A DNA stretch of 64,000 bases from Acidobacteria bacterium 28-9 (GCA_002050355.1 MWYY01000062.1:1-64000); one strand, 5' to 3'. Positions 17,172 to 26,175 are shown, counted from the stretch's first letter. The notes: generated by a model not told the origin, from the sequence alone. A program made the numbers and translations.

Positions 17172-17804
17172 TTACAAAAAACGTTTTCGTAAGATTTTAA
17201 GCTCGGCTTCGTTTTCCAGACAAACGTCCAAATCACTGATGATTCCGTCTTTTATGCTGTAAATCCAGCCGTGAACTGTCAGGTTTTGCCCGCGATTCCA
17301 AGCGTCCTGCACGACGGTCGTGGCGCCTACGTTTAACACCTGTTCGATGACATTTAGCTCGCAAAGTTTATCTGATTTTTTGTTTTTATCTTCAAATTTG
17401 GCAAGAATCCGGTCGTAAAGATTCGCCGTGTCCTGAATATGCCGCAGCCAATTGTCAATCAAACCGTGCCTTTTGTCTTCGAGCGCGGCTATTACGCCGC
17501 CGCAGCCGTAATGTCCGCAAACGATTATATGCTTTACCTTTAAGGCTTCGACCGCGAATTGCAGAACTGAAAGACAATTCAAATCAGTGTGGATTACCTG
17601 ATTGGCAACATTTCGATGAACGAAAATATCGCCCGGCAGCAAACCGACGATATTGCTCGCCGACACCCGACTGTCCGAACAGCCAATCCAGGCGTATTCG
17701 GGCGTTTGCTGTTTGGCTAAATCAGGGAAAAAATTCGGGCGCTCGGCTTTGATTTTCGCCGACCACTTTTTGTTATTCTCTAAAAGATGTTCTAAACGAT
17801 TCAC
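17172..17804 (-). CDS. can: Beta-class carbonic anhydrase
   Basis: A protein of 210 residues that interconverts CO2 and bicarbonate in the cytoplasm. Zinc ligands are Cys42 in CSDSR, His98 and Cys101 in HYGCGG; Asp44 and Arg46 form the conserved Asp-Arg pair. Length and motif spacing match the E. coli Can type. Translation starts at a GTG (17804), since no ATG fits in frame nearby and the family N-terminus aligns there. It lies 21 bp downstream of the glycosyltransferase gene on the same strand and 19 bp ahead of the dikinase-like gene, so these three may be one transcript. Confidence 0.93.
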   Translation of the reverse strand: MNRLEHLLENNKKWSAKIKAERPNFFPDLAKQQTPEYAWIGCSDSRVSASNIVGLLPGDIFVHRNVANQVIHTDLNCLSVLQFAVEALKVKHIIVCGHYGCGGVIAALEDKRHGLIDNWLRHIQDTANLYDRILAKFEDKNKKSDKLCELNVIEQVLNVGATTVVQDAWNRGQNLTVHGWIYSIKDGIISDLDVCLENEAELKILRKRFL

Positions 17805-17825
17805 AAATTTTTTATTTTAGGTTTT

Positions 17826-19100
17826 TTATTTTAACACTGCTTCAATCGCATCACACGCCATTCGCGTTCCGTGTTCAGTAAGAACGACTTTGCTTGCTTC
17901 TATTGCGTTTGTTTTATAATTCTTATCTGCAAGAATCTCGCGCAGTTTGTTTGCCGCAGTTTGCGCCGAATATTTTTCACGCGAAATTGTTTGTGCCACG
18001 CCGATTCGCTCGCATCGGGCGGCATTATCGGGCTGGTCGTGGCTGTAAGGCATAATCAAATGCGGAACTCCGGCGCGCAAAACCTGCGCGGTTGTGCCGA
18101 CGCCGCCTTGATGAACGACGCACGCGGCGCGCGGAAAAATCTGACTGTAAGGCGCGTAATCATAAGCGACAATTTGCGGCTGATTTTCATCGCCGGTCTT
18201 AGTCAATTGCGGCGGCTCGCTAAAAACTCCATAGAGCAAAACAGCGCGGGCATTTAGAATTTTTGCCGCTTTCGCGCTTTCCTCAAAAAAGTTTCCCGCA
18301 TCCATCACGGCAGCCGAACCGAGCGTAAAAACAATCGGCGGCTCGCCTGCGTCGAGAAATTTTTGCAAATCTTCGGGCATCGTTCCCAAATCGTCCTGAC
18401 CGTCGTAAAAACAAAATCCGGTTTGCAAAGTTGGACGATGCCAATCCGGTTGCGGCTTGCCTAAAACTTTAGAAAACATCGCCAGATGCAGCAGTTTTGA
18501 GTATTTATCCTTGAAAACCGGGTCGTGATTTTCGCTCAGACTGATTTCGCGCCGAAACTGGCGGTAAGGTGCGAGCCAACCAGCGACGACGCAGTGAATT
18601 GCCGAATAAATCACGCCGTGGACGTCCGCACCGAGAAAACGAAAATGCTTGAGCCACTGCGCCGTCGGCGGCACAAATGGGTCGTGCGGCGACAGAAAAG
18701 AGGCGGGAGCAAGCGATGTCGTTATCCATTTGACGCCGGTTTTTTCAGCAACCGACGCCGCCGGATAAACGACTTCACCCGTAATCAAAACGTCTGCGCC
18801 TTCGACGGCTTTCATCAAATCTTCATACATCGGTCGCACGTTGGGCAGCAGAATTTCCCGCAGAAGTTTTTCCGTTCCGCTTTTAGCGTCCATTATCTCG
18901 CGCGCAAGTTCCCGGTCGGTTTCGGGATTTAAATTCGGACGAAGCGGAAAAAATTCAAACCCAAGCGCGTCGATTTTTTCTCTGTAAACTTCCAAACTAT
19001 TGATAGCAATTTCGTGTCCGCGCGTGCGAAGCTCGATTGCCAGAGCGAGCATCGGATGAAGGTCGCCGAGCGAGCCGAAGGTTGATAAGACGATTTTCAT
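17826..19100 (-). CDS. UGT-like family 1 glycosyltransferase
   Basis: A protein of 424 residues with the GT-B fold. The N-terminal acceptor domain opens with KIVLSTFGSLGDLHPMLALA. The C-terminal donor domain carries the UDP/TDP-sugar signature as VVHQGGVGTTAQVLRAGVP, followed by PYSHDQPDNAARCERIGV. This is the pattern of macrolide, sterol and glycolipid glucosyltransferases. A lipid or small-molecule acceptor is likely but not identifiable. It is the second gene in a probable operon beginning with the small membrane protein at 19409. Confidence 0.87.
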   Translation of the reverse strand: MKIVLSTFGSLGDLHPMLALAIELRTRGHEIAINSLEVYREKIDALGFEFFPLRPNLNPETDRELAREIMDAKSGTEKLLREILLPNVRPMYEDLMKAVEGADVLITGEVVYPAASVAEKTGVKWITTSLAPASFLSPHDPFVPPTAQWLKHFRFLGADVHGVIYSAIHCVVAGWLAPYRQFRREISLSENHDPVFKDKYSKLLHLAMFSKVLGKPQPDWHRPTLQTGFCFYDGQDDLGTMPEDLQKFLDAGEPPIVFTLGSAAVMDAGNFFEESAKAAKILNARAVLLYGVFSEPPQLTKTGDENQPQIVAYDYAPYSQIFPRAACVVHQGGVGTTAQVLRAGVPHLIMPYSHDQPDNAARCERIGVAQTISREKYSAQTAANKLREILADKNYKTNAIEASKVVLTEHGTRMACDAIEAVLK

Positions 19101-19118
19101 ACGGGCAGTTTTTTAGTC

Positions 19119-19409
19119 TTAAATCCTGTTTCCAAAATCTGCTCTATCTTCTCTCGGCATCTTCTCTGTTTCGATTTTTGCAGCTTGTTTTTCAAATAAA
19201 TATCCGTGTTCGTCTGCAGTTAATCTTTCTTCCGTTTCTTCGTCCTTTCTCTGCTTTACTCTTTCCCCGATTTGAAATCGGACGCTCAAAAAGAAACAAA
19301 CTGCGCCCGCGACAGCCGAAACAAATACAGCATCCGTATTTCCCTTCCACACAAAAAACGCGGCGACTCCAATCAGAATCACCACCAAAATTTGAAAAGT
19401 TTTTTCCAT
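19119..19409 (-). CDS. Small two-helix membrane protein
   Basis: A protein of 96 residues not recognised. Two hydrophobic helices (about residues 6-21 and 27-43, separated by KGNTDA) are followed by a charged tail rich in Glu, Lys and Arg. It is probably in the inner membrane with a cytoplasmic tail. It starts 5 bp after the DUF4349 stop and ends 18 bp before the glycosyltransferase, so it is co-transcribed with both. Confidence 0.62.
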   Translation of the reverse strand: MEKTFQILVVILIGVAAFFVWKGNTDAVFVSAVAGAVCFFLSVRFQIGERVKQRKDEETEERLTADEHGYLFEKQAAKIETEKMPREDRADFGNRI

Positions 19410-19414
19410 TTTAA

Positions 19415-20329
19415 TTAATCGTTTTTTATTTCCTCACGGGCTATTTCGCTCGCTAATTTTTGCCTGCGGTTCTTTTTAAGAAAGTAACGCATAATCAGAT
19501 AAATTGGCAAAACGATAAAAATCAAAAACGGCAAAAGCGCAACCGCTACTGTAATTAAAACTAATATGAAACTTAACGCCGCATCGAATCCGCTGCCGAA
19601 CGAATGCCTGATTTGATAGAAAAAGCCGGATGAGGTTGCAGAGAACGCCGCCGGCGATTGAAGTTTAATTTTAACGGTCGAAAAACTCGATTGATTTTCC
19701 AAAAAATGTTTTCTGCCTTCGATTTTTTCAATCCCAACGCGCACGCCGGCAATTTCGCGCTGAATGTTCAAGGCATCTTCGACCGAATTCGACCGCTTCA
19801 TTATTTCGAGAAACTGTGCTTCGAGCGCCTTTTGCGTTTTTAGGCGTGCTTCAATGTCAATAAATTCTTCGGTAACGTCCTGACCTTTTACGTTTTCTAC
19901 AATAACGCGGCTTGCTGTTTTGCGGATTTCATCCAAACTTTCGTTAAACTTTGCAGCCGGAACGCGAACTGTCATCGTAACCGTGTCGTGTGTCGTCGCT
20001 TTCAAGTCGCTGCTGCTCTGGCTCGATTCGATGACGAAACCGCCTTTGCTTTCTGCTATTGCCGTTATTTTATTCTGCGTTTCGGCGGGCGCGTCGGTTT
20101 CCAAAGTCAAATCAGCGTCGCGGATAATTTTGCGTTCGACAGCGGCAGGCGCGATTTTGCTTTGCTGCGCGTCGGCGAGCGAGACTTTTTGCGCAGCCGT
20201 TTCATTTTGCGAGTTGCTGCCAATTTCAGCCTGCGACGGATTTGCGTTTGTATTGCTTGAAGTGCTGCTGCACGCCCCAAAAATGAATGAAAACAAAAAC
20301 AAAAAGAAAACAAAATTTAATTTTTTCAT
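19415..20329 (-). CDS. DUF4349 lipoprotein
   Basis: A protein of 304 residues. The first 20 residues form a lipoprotein signal (FLFLFSFIFGACSS), with the lipid-accepting Cys in FGAC. A Ser/Asn/Thr-rich linker leads to the DUF4349 domain at about residues 75-235: RKIIRDADLTLET, then VTMTVRVPAAKFNESLDEI, then EEFIDIEARLKTQKALE. A coiled-coil helix and a C-terminal transmembrane segment (LSFILVLITVAVALLPFLIFI) with a basic tail complete it. The role of the family is unknown; it may sense or brace the envelope. The ATG at 20329 with GGAG upstream is preferred to a longer ORF start at 20422. Confidence 0.82.
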   Translation of the reverse strand: MKKLNFVFFLFLFSFIFGACSSTSSNTNANPSQAEIGSNSQNETAAQKVSLADAQQSKIAPAAVERKIIRDADLTLETDAPAETQNKITAIAESKGGFVIESSQSSSDLKATTHDTVTMTVRVPAAKFNESLDEIRKTASRVIVENVKGQDVTEEFIDIEARLKTQKALEAQFLEIMKRSNSVEDALNIQREIAGVRVGIEKIEGRKHFLENQSSFSTVKIKLQSPAAFSATSSGFFYQIRHSFGSGFDAALSFILVLITVAVALLPFLIFIVLPIYLIMRYFLKKNRRQKLASEIAREEIKND

Positions 20330-20378
20330 AATTTCTCCACATCGAAGTTTCTTAACAACGATGGTTAGAACGAGAAAA

Positions 20379-21005
20379 TTATGAAGACTTGCGCGCGACC
20401 TCCCGAAAACTTTCACCGGCAAAAATAGCGCGCACCGAAGATTTTATACGGCGCATCGCGCGAACGACTTTCGGCATAAACCAAATGAAGAAAATGGTAA
20501 AGATTATCAATACAATCGCAATCCCGACTGGCGCGAAAACGGCGAGAAATGTTCCGATAAAAGCGATAATGTCTTCGAGAATCGACAAAATCCAGTTGGA
20601 AACCGGTTCGGGCGAAACATTTGCGGTCGCGCGCAGTGCGGCTTTCGTACCGTGCGAAGACAGCGCGAGTCCGCCGCCGAGCAAAGTTGCAACGGTCGCC
20701 ACACCCGCGTCCATTTGATTTGTCGCTGCATAAGCGACAATCGCGCCCGCCGGAACGCGGATAAACGTGTGAATTACGTCCCATACACTGTCAACATACG
20801 GAATTTTGTCGGCAAAAAATTCAATCGCGTAGAGAAATCCGGCGACACCGATAATCCACCAGTTATCGAGAACATCCAAACCGCCCGGCAGATTGGTTGC
20901 GCCGAACTTTTGCAGCAATCCCAAAACCGTTACTGTCGCGTAAAGATTTATGCCTGAAGTCCATGCCGAGCCGAGCGCCAAACTCAATGTCGAAAACCAG
21001 TCCAT
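20379..21005 (-). CDS. DUF4126 integral membrane protein
   Basis: A protein of 208 residues with about four to five membrane segments. The family hallmark is near the start: LALGSAWTSGINLYATV, then FLYAIEFFADKIPYVDSVWD, then GGGLALSSHGTKAALRATAN. DUF4126 proteins are small inner-membrane proteins of unknown function. AAGGAG lies 6 nt before the ATG. It is separated from the upstream response regulator only by the 21022-21089 hairpin, so it may be read through from the two-component genes. Confidence 0.85.
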   Translation of the reverse strand: MDWFSTLSLALGSAWTSGINLYATVTVLGLLQKFGATNLPGGLDVLDNWWIIGVAGFLYAIEFFADKIPYVDSVWDVIHTFIRVPAGAIVAYAATNQMDAGVATVATLLGGGLALSSHGTKAALRATANVSPEPVSNWILSILEDIIAFIGTFLAVFAPVGIAIVLIIFTIFFIWFMPKVVRAMRRIKSSVRAIFAGESFREVARKSS

Positions 21006-21021
21006 CGCAATTTCTCCTTTT

Positions 21022-21089
21022 CATTTATCATTGAACATTTATCATTTATCAATCGTTTTTGTTAAATGATAAATGTTCAATGATAAATG
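21022..21089. repeat. Perfect 27-bp inverted repeat built of heptamers
   Basis: The left arm, 21022-21048, is the exact reverse complement of the right arm, 21063-21089; a 14-nt spacer rich in T separates them. Each arm is a CATTTAT-type array with 7-bp period. The right arm ends at the base next to the response-regulator stop codon (21090-21092), and the left arm ends just before the DUF4126 ribosome site. It could end or attenuate transcription between these genes. Confidence 0.93.
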
Positions 21090-22439
21090 TCATTCTTCGT
21101 CTTCAGTTCCGTCCGATTCTTTTTTGAAGCCGAATTTTTCCAAACGATATTGCAAAGTCCGAAACGTCAAACCGAGAAGTTTCGCCGATTTTGTGATGTT
21201 GTTGTCGGTTCTGTCCATCGCCTGCATAATCAGGCTGCGCTCGACATCTTCAAAATTTACGCCGTTCGGCGGAAGTTTGAAAAGCGCGTCTGCGGCGTTC
21301 GCAGGCGTTTGAACCGACTGCATTTCAGGCGGGAAATCGTCAATCGTAATCGTGTCGTTTTCGCATAAAAGCGTGGCGCGCTCGATTGCTGATTCCAACT
21401 GGCGAACGTTTCCCGGATAGCTGTAATCCTCGAGTAATCGTCTGGCTTCGCTGCTGAGTTTGATGTCGCGCTTTGTATCGCGTGTGTGTTTTTTCAAAAA
21501 ATAATCGATCAAAATCGGAATATCCGAACGGCGCTCGCGAAGCGGCGGAATTTCGATAGACAAAACATTGAGCCGGTAATATAAATCTTCGCGGAAACGT
21601 CCGTCCTGCGACATTTTTAACAAATCTCTATTGGTTGCCGCGACGACTCGTACGTCAACGTTCAATTCGCGTGTTCCGCCGACGCGCCGAATTTGTTTTT
21701 CCTGCAAAGCTCGCAAGATTTTCGCCTGCAAAGAAATGTCGAGTTCGCCGATTTCGTCCAGAAAAAGCGTGCCGTCGTCGGCAACTTCAAACAAGCCTTT
21801 TTTCTCGCCGACCGCGCCGGTGAAACTTCCCTTTTCGTGTCCGAAAAGCTCGCTTTCCAGAAGATTTTCGTTGATTGCGGCGCAGTTGACGGCTTGAAAA
21901 ACCTGGTCGGTTCGCAGAGAATTTTTGTGAATCGAGCGCGCAATCAATTCTTTTCCAGTTCCCGATTCGCCGCGAATTAACACGGTCGAATTCGATTTTG
22001 CCACCTTCAAAATCAGCTTTTTCACTCTGTCCATTTCCGGCGAATCGGAAATGATTTCTGCGTCGAGCGTCGAGAGTTTCTTCAAAGCACGCGAAATAGT
22101 GTCGAGCAATTTGTCGCGGTCGTAAGGTTTCTGCAAATAATCAAACGCGCCCAGACGCAGCGCGTCAACGGCAGAATCAACCGTTCCGTGCGCCGTAAGC
22201 AGTAGGACGATAATTGATTTGTCAAAATCCGTTAAATTTTTCAACAAATCAAGCCCGCTCATTCCCGGCATTTTGAGGTCGGTCAAAACAAGGTCGAAAT
22301 GCCGGTCGGCGACAAATTTCATCGCCGCTTCGCCCGAAGATGCAGTCGTTACGTCGTAGCCTTCGCCCGACAAAATAACCTCCAAAATCTCGCGCTGAGA
22401 TTTTTCGTCATCTACAACCAAAATACTTTTTCTCGCCAT
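21090..22439 (-). CDS. Sigma-54-dependent response regulator (NtrC family)
   Basis: A protein of 449 residues. The receiver domain covers residues 1-120, with phosphoacceptor Asp54 in LVLTDLKMPG. The AAA+ sigma-54 activation domain covers about residues 140-380, with Walker A GESGTGKE, the sigma-54 contact loop GSFTGAVGEKKG and Walker B LFLDEIGEL. The C-terminal Fis-type helix-turn-helix (NNITKSAKLLGLTFRTLQYR) binds DNA. It would activate sigma-54 promoters after phosphorylation by the adjacent kinase. The ATG at 22439 (MARKSILVVDD) is chosen because the receiver starts there. Its targets are not evident; I saw no convincing -24/-12 site nearby. Confidence 0.9.
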   Translation of the reverse strand: MARKSILVVDDEKSQREILEVILSGEGYDVTTASSGEAAMKFVADRHFDLVLTDLKMPGMSGLDLLKNLTDFDKSIIVLLLTAHGTVDSAVDALRLGAFDYLQKPYDRDKLLDTISRALKKLSTLDAEIISDSPEMDRVKKLILKVAKSNSTVLIRGESGTGKELIARSIHKNSLRTDQVFQAVNCAAINENLLESELFGHEKGSFTGAVGEKKGLFEVADDGTLFLDEIGELDISLQAKILRALQEKQIRRVGGTRELNVDVRVVAATNRDLLKMSQDGRFREDLYYRLNVLSIEIPPLRERRSDIPILIDYFLKKHTRDTKRDIKLSSEARRLLEDYSYPGNVRQLESAIERATLLCENDTITIDDFPPEMQSVQTPANAADALFKLPPNGVNFEDVERSLIMQAMDRTDNNITKSAKLLGLTFRTLQYRLEKFGFKKESDGTEDEE

Positions 22440-22465
22440 AGTTTTATTTTGCCACAAAAACAAGG

Positions 22466-22502
22466 AATTAGCCGCGTTGTTCGCGCAAATCTGCGGCTAA
22501 TT
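22466..22502. terminator. Hairpin over the kinase stop codon
   Basis: AATTAGCCGC (22466-22475) pairs with GCGGCTAATT (22493-22502). The stem includes the TAG stop of the histidine kinase (22497-22499), and inside it the text TAGCCGCAGAT resembles the CCGCAGATGAACGCGG repeats elsewhere in the window. It may modulate read-through from kinase to regulator. Confidence 0.55.
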
Positions 22503-23993
22503 TCCCGCCTTTGGTAATCTCACAACAAAATTTGTTCCTTCATCCGGCTTTGATTCAACCACAACCGTCGCATTATGAGCTTCAACGATTTTCTGCACAA
22601 TCGCTAAACCTAAACCGGTGCCGGTTTCTTTAGTCGAAAAGTATGGCTCGAAGATTTTCGCCACGTTTTCTTCAGAAATTCCTTTGCCTGTGTCTTCGAT
22701 TTCTATTTTGATAAATTTTACGTCGGGCGAAATTTTCACGTTCAAAGCGCCGCCCGCGCCTTCCATCGCTTGCACGGCGTTGATAAAAAGATTGTTGAAA
22801 ACCGAGCGCAAAGATTCTGCGTCGCCCAAAGCTCGCGGCACGTCTTCGTGTTCGACGAGGCTGATTTTTATGTTTTGTTCGGCGGCTTGCGCTTCGACGA
22901 TTCGCAAAGAATCTTCAACCACCTTTCGCGCGTCAATCGGCTGCAAGTTCGCTTTTGTCGGGCGCGAATAACTTAGAAAATCGGTAATTTGCTGATTGAT
23001 TCGTCCGACTTCTATCTTCAATTGCGAAGTTAAATTTTCAAAACTCTCTTTTTTCTGCGTGTCTTCCGGCGCGAATTTCGCCCGCAAATGGTCGAGTGTT
23101 AAGTTTATATAGTTAAGCGGATTGCGGATTTCGTGAGCGATTGCCGAGCCGAGTCTGCCGACGACAGCGCTCTTTTCCGCCTGTTGCAACTGCGCTTCCA
23201 ACTGGCGTGTTTTCGCCAGCTCTGCAATCATTTCGTTGAAACGTAAAGCAAGTTGTCCGATTTCGTTTGTATTGCTGCTGCTGCTGACGCCGTCTTTTAC
23301 ACGCACATTCAAATCGCCTTCAGCTACGCGACGCGCGGCTTCCGACAAATGGGCGATTGGGCGCGTGAATCGCCAGACGAGAAAAACAGTTGTTGCCGTC
23401 GAAAGCAGCAAAATCAAAAGCGTATAGACGAGCGGTCGAGCAGCACGGCTGACGGCTTCTTTTTTGTCGTTTTCAAGAATCACCATCACATAAAAACGTC
23501 CGTCGCTGGTTTCAATCGGAATGGCGTGCGCTTCGTCGTCGGCGTCAGATTTTTTTTCGATATTCGGAAAAAAATTGCGGTCTTCGCCTAAACGTTCTGA
23601 ATTTTTTAGCGGCGGTAAATTTTTAATATCTTTCAGATAATGTTTTTGAGGATTGTCATTTTTGTCGTAATAAGGCTTGTATTCGGGATTTAAACTGTCG
23701 TTGATTTGCCAGTTGTTGTCGATGACGATAATGTCTTTTATCCGTTGATTGGTGCGCGCTTCAAAAGCCGCCTGACCTTCGCGTTCAACAAAATCTTCGA
23801 GCCGATCTGTCGAAGACATACTGTTAAAACCGAGTTGCATACCTGAAACTAAAGCCTGCGTTTGTATATCGAGCAGATTATTGTTTTCCCTCTGCGTTTT
23901 GAGATTCAAATAATACTGCACGCCGAGCATAGCAACTAGAAGAACCGCCAAAATCACCAGAAGTCTGCCGCGAAATGTGTTGAAGAAATTCAC
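22497..23993 (-). CDS. Membrane sensor histidine kinase
   Basis: A protein of 498 residues. One transmembrane helix lies at about residues 10-28 and a second at about 187-207, enclosing a periplasmic sensor region of about 155 residues with no domain I recognise. HAMP follows (RPIAHLSEAARRVAEGDLNVRV), then the His-phosphorylation box AIAHEIRNPLNYI and the ATPase boxes NLFINAVQAM (N), DTGKGISEENVAKIFEPYFS (G1/F) and TGTGLGLAI (G2). Translation starts at GTG. It heads a two-gene operon with the NtrC-type regulator. The signal sensed is unknown. Confidence 0.9.
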   Translation of the reverse strand: MNFFNTFRGRLLVILAVLLVAMLGVQYYLNLKTQRENNNLLDIQTQALVSGMQLGFNSMSSTDRLEDFVEREGQAAFEARTNQRIKDIIVIDNNWQINDSLNPEYKPYYDKNDNPQKHYLKDIKNLPPLKNSERLGEDRNFFPNIEKKSDADDEAHAIPIETSDGRFYVMVILENDKKEAVSRAARPLVYTLLILLLSTATTVFLVWRFTRPIAHLSEAARRVAEGDLNVRVKDGVSSSSNTNEIGQLALRFNEMIAELAKTRQLEAQLQQAEKSAVVGRLGSAIAHEIRNPLNYINLTLDHLRAKFAPEDTQKKESFENLTSQLKIEVGRINQQITDFLSYSRPTKANLQPIDARKVVEDSLRIVEAQAAEQNIKISLVEHEDVPRALGDAESLRSVFNNLFINAVQAMEGAGGALNVKISPDVKFIKIEIEDTGKGISEENVAKIFEPYFSTKETGTGLGLAIVQKIVEAHNATVVVESKPDEGTNFVVRLPKAGN

Positions 23994-24204
23994 TTTTAAT
24001 TTTGTGTCCTTATGTTTGCTTTTACTTTTGCCTTTTTACTTTTATTTATATTTTCTTGCCGTTTCGATATTTTGAATGTTATAGTCTTATTTAGCTTTTG
24101 AAGCAAAGTTTTTGGGCAACCGAAATTTTTCTTTGAGTTCAAAAAAATATTAACTCTCCGCCCGAAGTTCTCCAGAAATTTCAAATAAAAAGAGGATATA
24201 GCCG

Positions 24205-26031
24205 ATGTTTTTTGCTGATAAAAAGTTGTATTTTAAACTTTTGTCCGTCGTTTTTGTAACTCTTGTTTTCTTTTCCGCAACCGCTCAGGCGCAAAAAAAG
24301 AAAACTCCCGCCGCTCCTGCAAGTAAAACTCAAACTTCCAAACAGACCGCAGCTAAAAATCAAACAACCGACAAAAAATTGACGGCAAAGCAAATTGCCG
24401 AAAAGCAAATCTTATCAAAAGAAAAGCAAACCGCTTCAAAAACAGACAAAAACGCCAAAGGTAAAAAAGGTAAAGTCGCAACCGACGACAAAACCATTGC
24501 AGACAAAGACACAAAAGACAAAAACGCTAAAGGTAAAAGCGCAAAAGATAAAAATGCGGACGACAATAAAACTAACAGCGCAAAGGCTCGTCAAGCCGAG
24601 TTAAAAAAACAAGCCGAAGAAAAACGGCTGGTGGAGATTCGCCAAGCAGCAGAAGAGGCAGCAGCAAGAAGACGCGAAATAGAAGAAGCGCGCCGCCAAG
24701 CCGCTTTAGAAGAAAAACGCCGACGCGAGCAAGCCGCGCGCGAAGCCAGAGAACGCGCAATAGCTTTCGAGCGCGGGCTTCACACCGAAACCGTTCAAAA
24801 TATTGCCGCCGATGATACTGAAGGCGAAGATTTGGAAGTGCGCCGCGCGGCGGTCGCGGCTCTCGGAAACAAAGCCGGAATGGTTGTCGTTTTAGAGCCG
24901 CAAACAGGAAAAGTTCTGTCAATAGTCAATCAGGATTGGGCGATTCGCAAAAGCTACAAACCGTGTTCGACGATAAAACTCGTAACGGCGATTGCCGGAC
25001 TAAACGAAAAAGTCATTGACGATTACGACGGCAGTATTACGACACGCCATTTTCCGATGAACTTAAGCGACGCGCTCGCTTACTCAAACAACCGATATTT
25101 CCAAGTCGTCGGCACGAATTTCGGCAACAAAAAAATGCTTGGCTACTCGCAAATGCTCGGCTTGGGACGACCGACCGGCATCAATAGCGACAGTGAAACC
25201 GGCGGGCGACTTCCTTTCGGCAACAGCAACGCGAAGGTTTATTCGCACGGCGAAGATTTTGAAGTTTCGCCTCTTCAGCTTGCCGTTCTTGTTTCAGCTA
25301 TTTCAAACGGCGGAAATATGGTCGTTCCGCATATTCCGCGCACCAAATTTGAAAAGACGAATTTTCGTATGACGACACGCGGCACGATTAATCTTCCGCC
25401 GCGAGATCTTCTCGGCGTCGTTCCGGGAATGATCGGCGCGGCGAGCTATGGAACAGCCAGACGCGGTGTCGATTCATCGCTCGGAATTGCCGGAAAAACC
25501 GGCTCGTGCATCGGTCAAGGCACGTGGCTCGGGCTTTTTGCGTCGGTTGCGCCGGTTACAAATCCGAAACTCGCCGTCGTCGTCATCACGCGCGGACAAG
25601 CCGAACGCGGAAAATCTGCGGCGGCGGTAGCGGGGAAAATTTATCGGGCATTGAGTAATCGTTTGAAGGAAAAAGGCGATAAGCTTATGATTGCTGCCCA
25701 AATTCCGATTCCACTAAAACCGCAGCCGAAGATTGACGCCAAAACCGCCGCAATGTTTGACGATGAAGACGGAGAAGGCGAAGATGTGGAAGCCGATAAC
25801 GACGCGTTCAGCAAAGGAAAAAAGGGCGGCGCGGACAATGCCGTTAAAACTCAAACAGTCCCGAATACTGAAATTGCCCGGCGAATAGAGAAGAAAATTG
25901 AAAAACCAGCGAATTTGTTTTCTCCCATTGTTATAACGGTGAAAAAGGAAAAACTCGAACCCTTGAGACTCGAAACCGTAAGAAGGGAAAAATCCGAAAT
26001 GACGCGCCCGCGTATCGTGGCGCACAAATAA
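24205..26031 (+). CDS. Stand-alone penicillin-binding transpeptidase with Lys-rich stalk
   Basis: A protein of 608 residues. A signal or anchor segment covers residues 10-28. Residues 30-125 are a Lys/Thr/Ala-rich low-complexity region and residues 126-190 a charged Arg/Glu/Ala helix, possibly a coiled coil. The transpeptidase domain covers about residues 220-500, with Ser255-x-x-Lys258 in CSTIKLV, Ser-Asn-Asn at 294-296 (AYSNNRYFQ) and Lys431-Thr-Gly in AGKTGSC. No transglycosylase or PBP dimerisation domain is present. An enzyme acting on cell-wall peptides outside the membrane is likely; a class D beta-lactamase-like relative is an alternative. AGAGGA lies upstream of the ATG. Confidence 0.85.
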   Translation: MFFADKKLYFKLLSVVFVTLVFFSATAQAQKKKTPAAPASKTQTSKQTAAKNQTTDKKLTAKQIAEKQILSKEKQTASKTDKNAKGKKGKVATDDKTIADKDTKDKNAKGKSAKDKNADDNKTNSAKARQAELKKQAEEKRLVEIRQAAEEAAARRREIEEARRQAALEEKRRREQAAREARERAIAFERGLHTETVQNIAADDTEGEDLEVRRAAVAALGNKAGMVVVLEPQTGKVLSIVNQDWAIRKSYKPCSTIKLVTAIAGLNEKVIDDYDGSITTRHFPMNLSDALAYSNNRYFQVVGTNFGNKKMLGYSQMLGLGRPTGINSDSETGGRLPFGNSNAKVYSHGEDFEVSPLQLAVLVSAISNGGNMVVPHIPRTKFEKTNFRMTTRGTINLPPRDLLGVVPGMIGAASYGTARRGVDSSLGIAGKTGSCIGQGTWLGLFASVAPVTNPKLAVVVITRGQAERGKSAAAVAGKIYRALSNRLKEKGDKLMIAAQIPIPLKPQPKIDAKTAAMFDDEDGEGEDVEADNDAFSKGKKGGADNAVKTQTVPNTEIARRIEKKIEKPANLFSPIVITVKKEKLEPLRLETVRREKSEMTRPRIVAHK

Positions 26032-26062
26032 ACAGCTAAAAAAACAAATGCAGTAAAAATTC

Positions 26063-26103
26063 AACTCTTCGGTTTGATTAATTTAATCGAATCCTGAAGA
26101 GTT
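26063..26103 (+). terminator. Hairpin after the transpeptidase gene
   Basis: AACTCTTCGGTTTGATT (26063-26079) pairs with the region 26085-26103 (ending CTGAAGAGTT) with small bulges, followed by ACATTTTTC. Confidence 0.7.
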
Positions 26104-26145
26104 ACATTTTTCTCAGCGAAATGCTTTCTTCTCTTGCATCCTAGC

Positions 26146-26175
26146 TTGACACGAGCGCAAATTTTGCGTGATTAT
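26146..26175 (+). promoter_or_regulatory. Sigma-70-type promoter with a palindrome in its spacer
   Basis: A perfect TTGACA lies at 26146-26151. After a 17-18 bp spacer comes TGATTA/GATTAT at 26169-26175. The spacer contains CGCAAATTTTGCG (26156-26168), a near-perfect inverted repeat that could be an operator. It would drive the exported TPR-like gene. Confidence 0.55.

Noticed and set aside
21022-21089. CRISPR array
   Set aside because: The repeats are 7 bp and contiguous with no spacers, and no cas genes are present.
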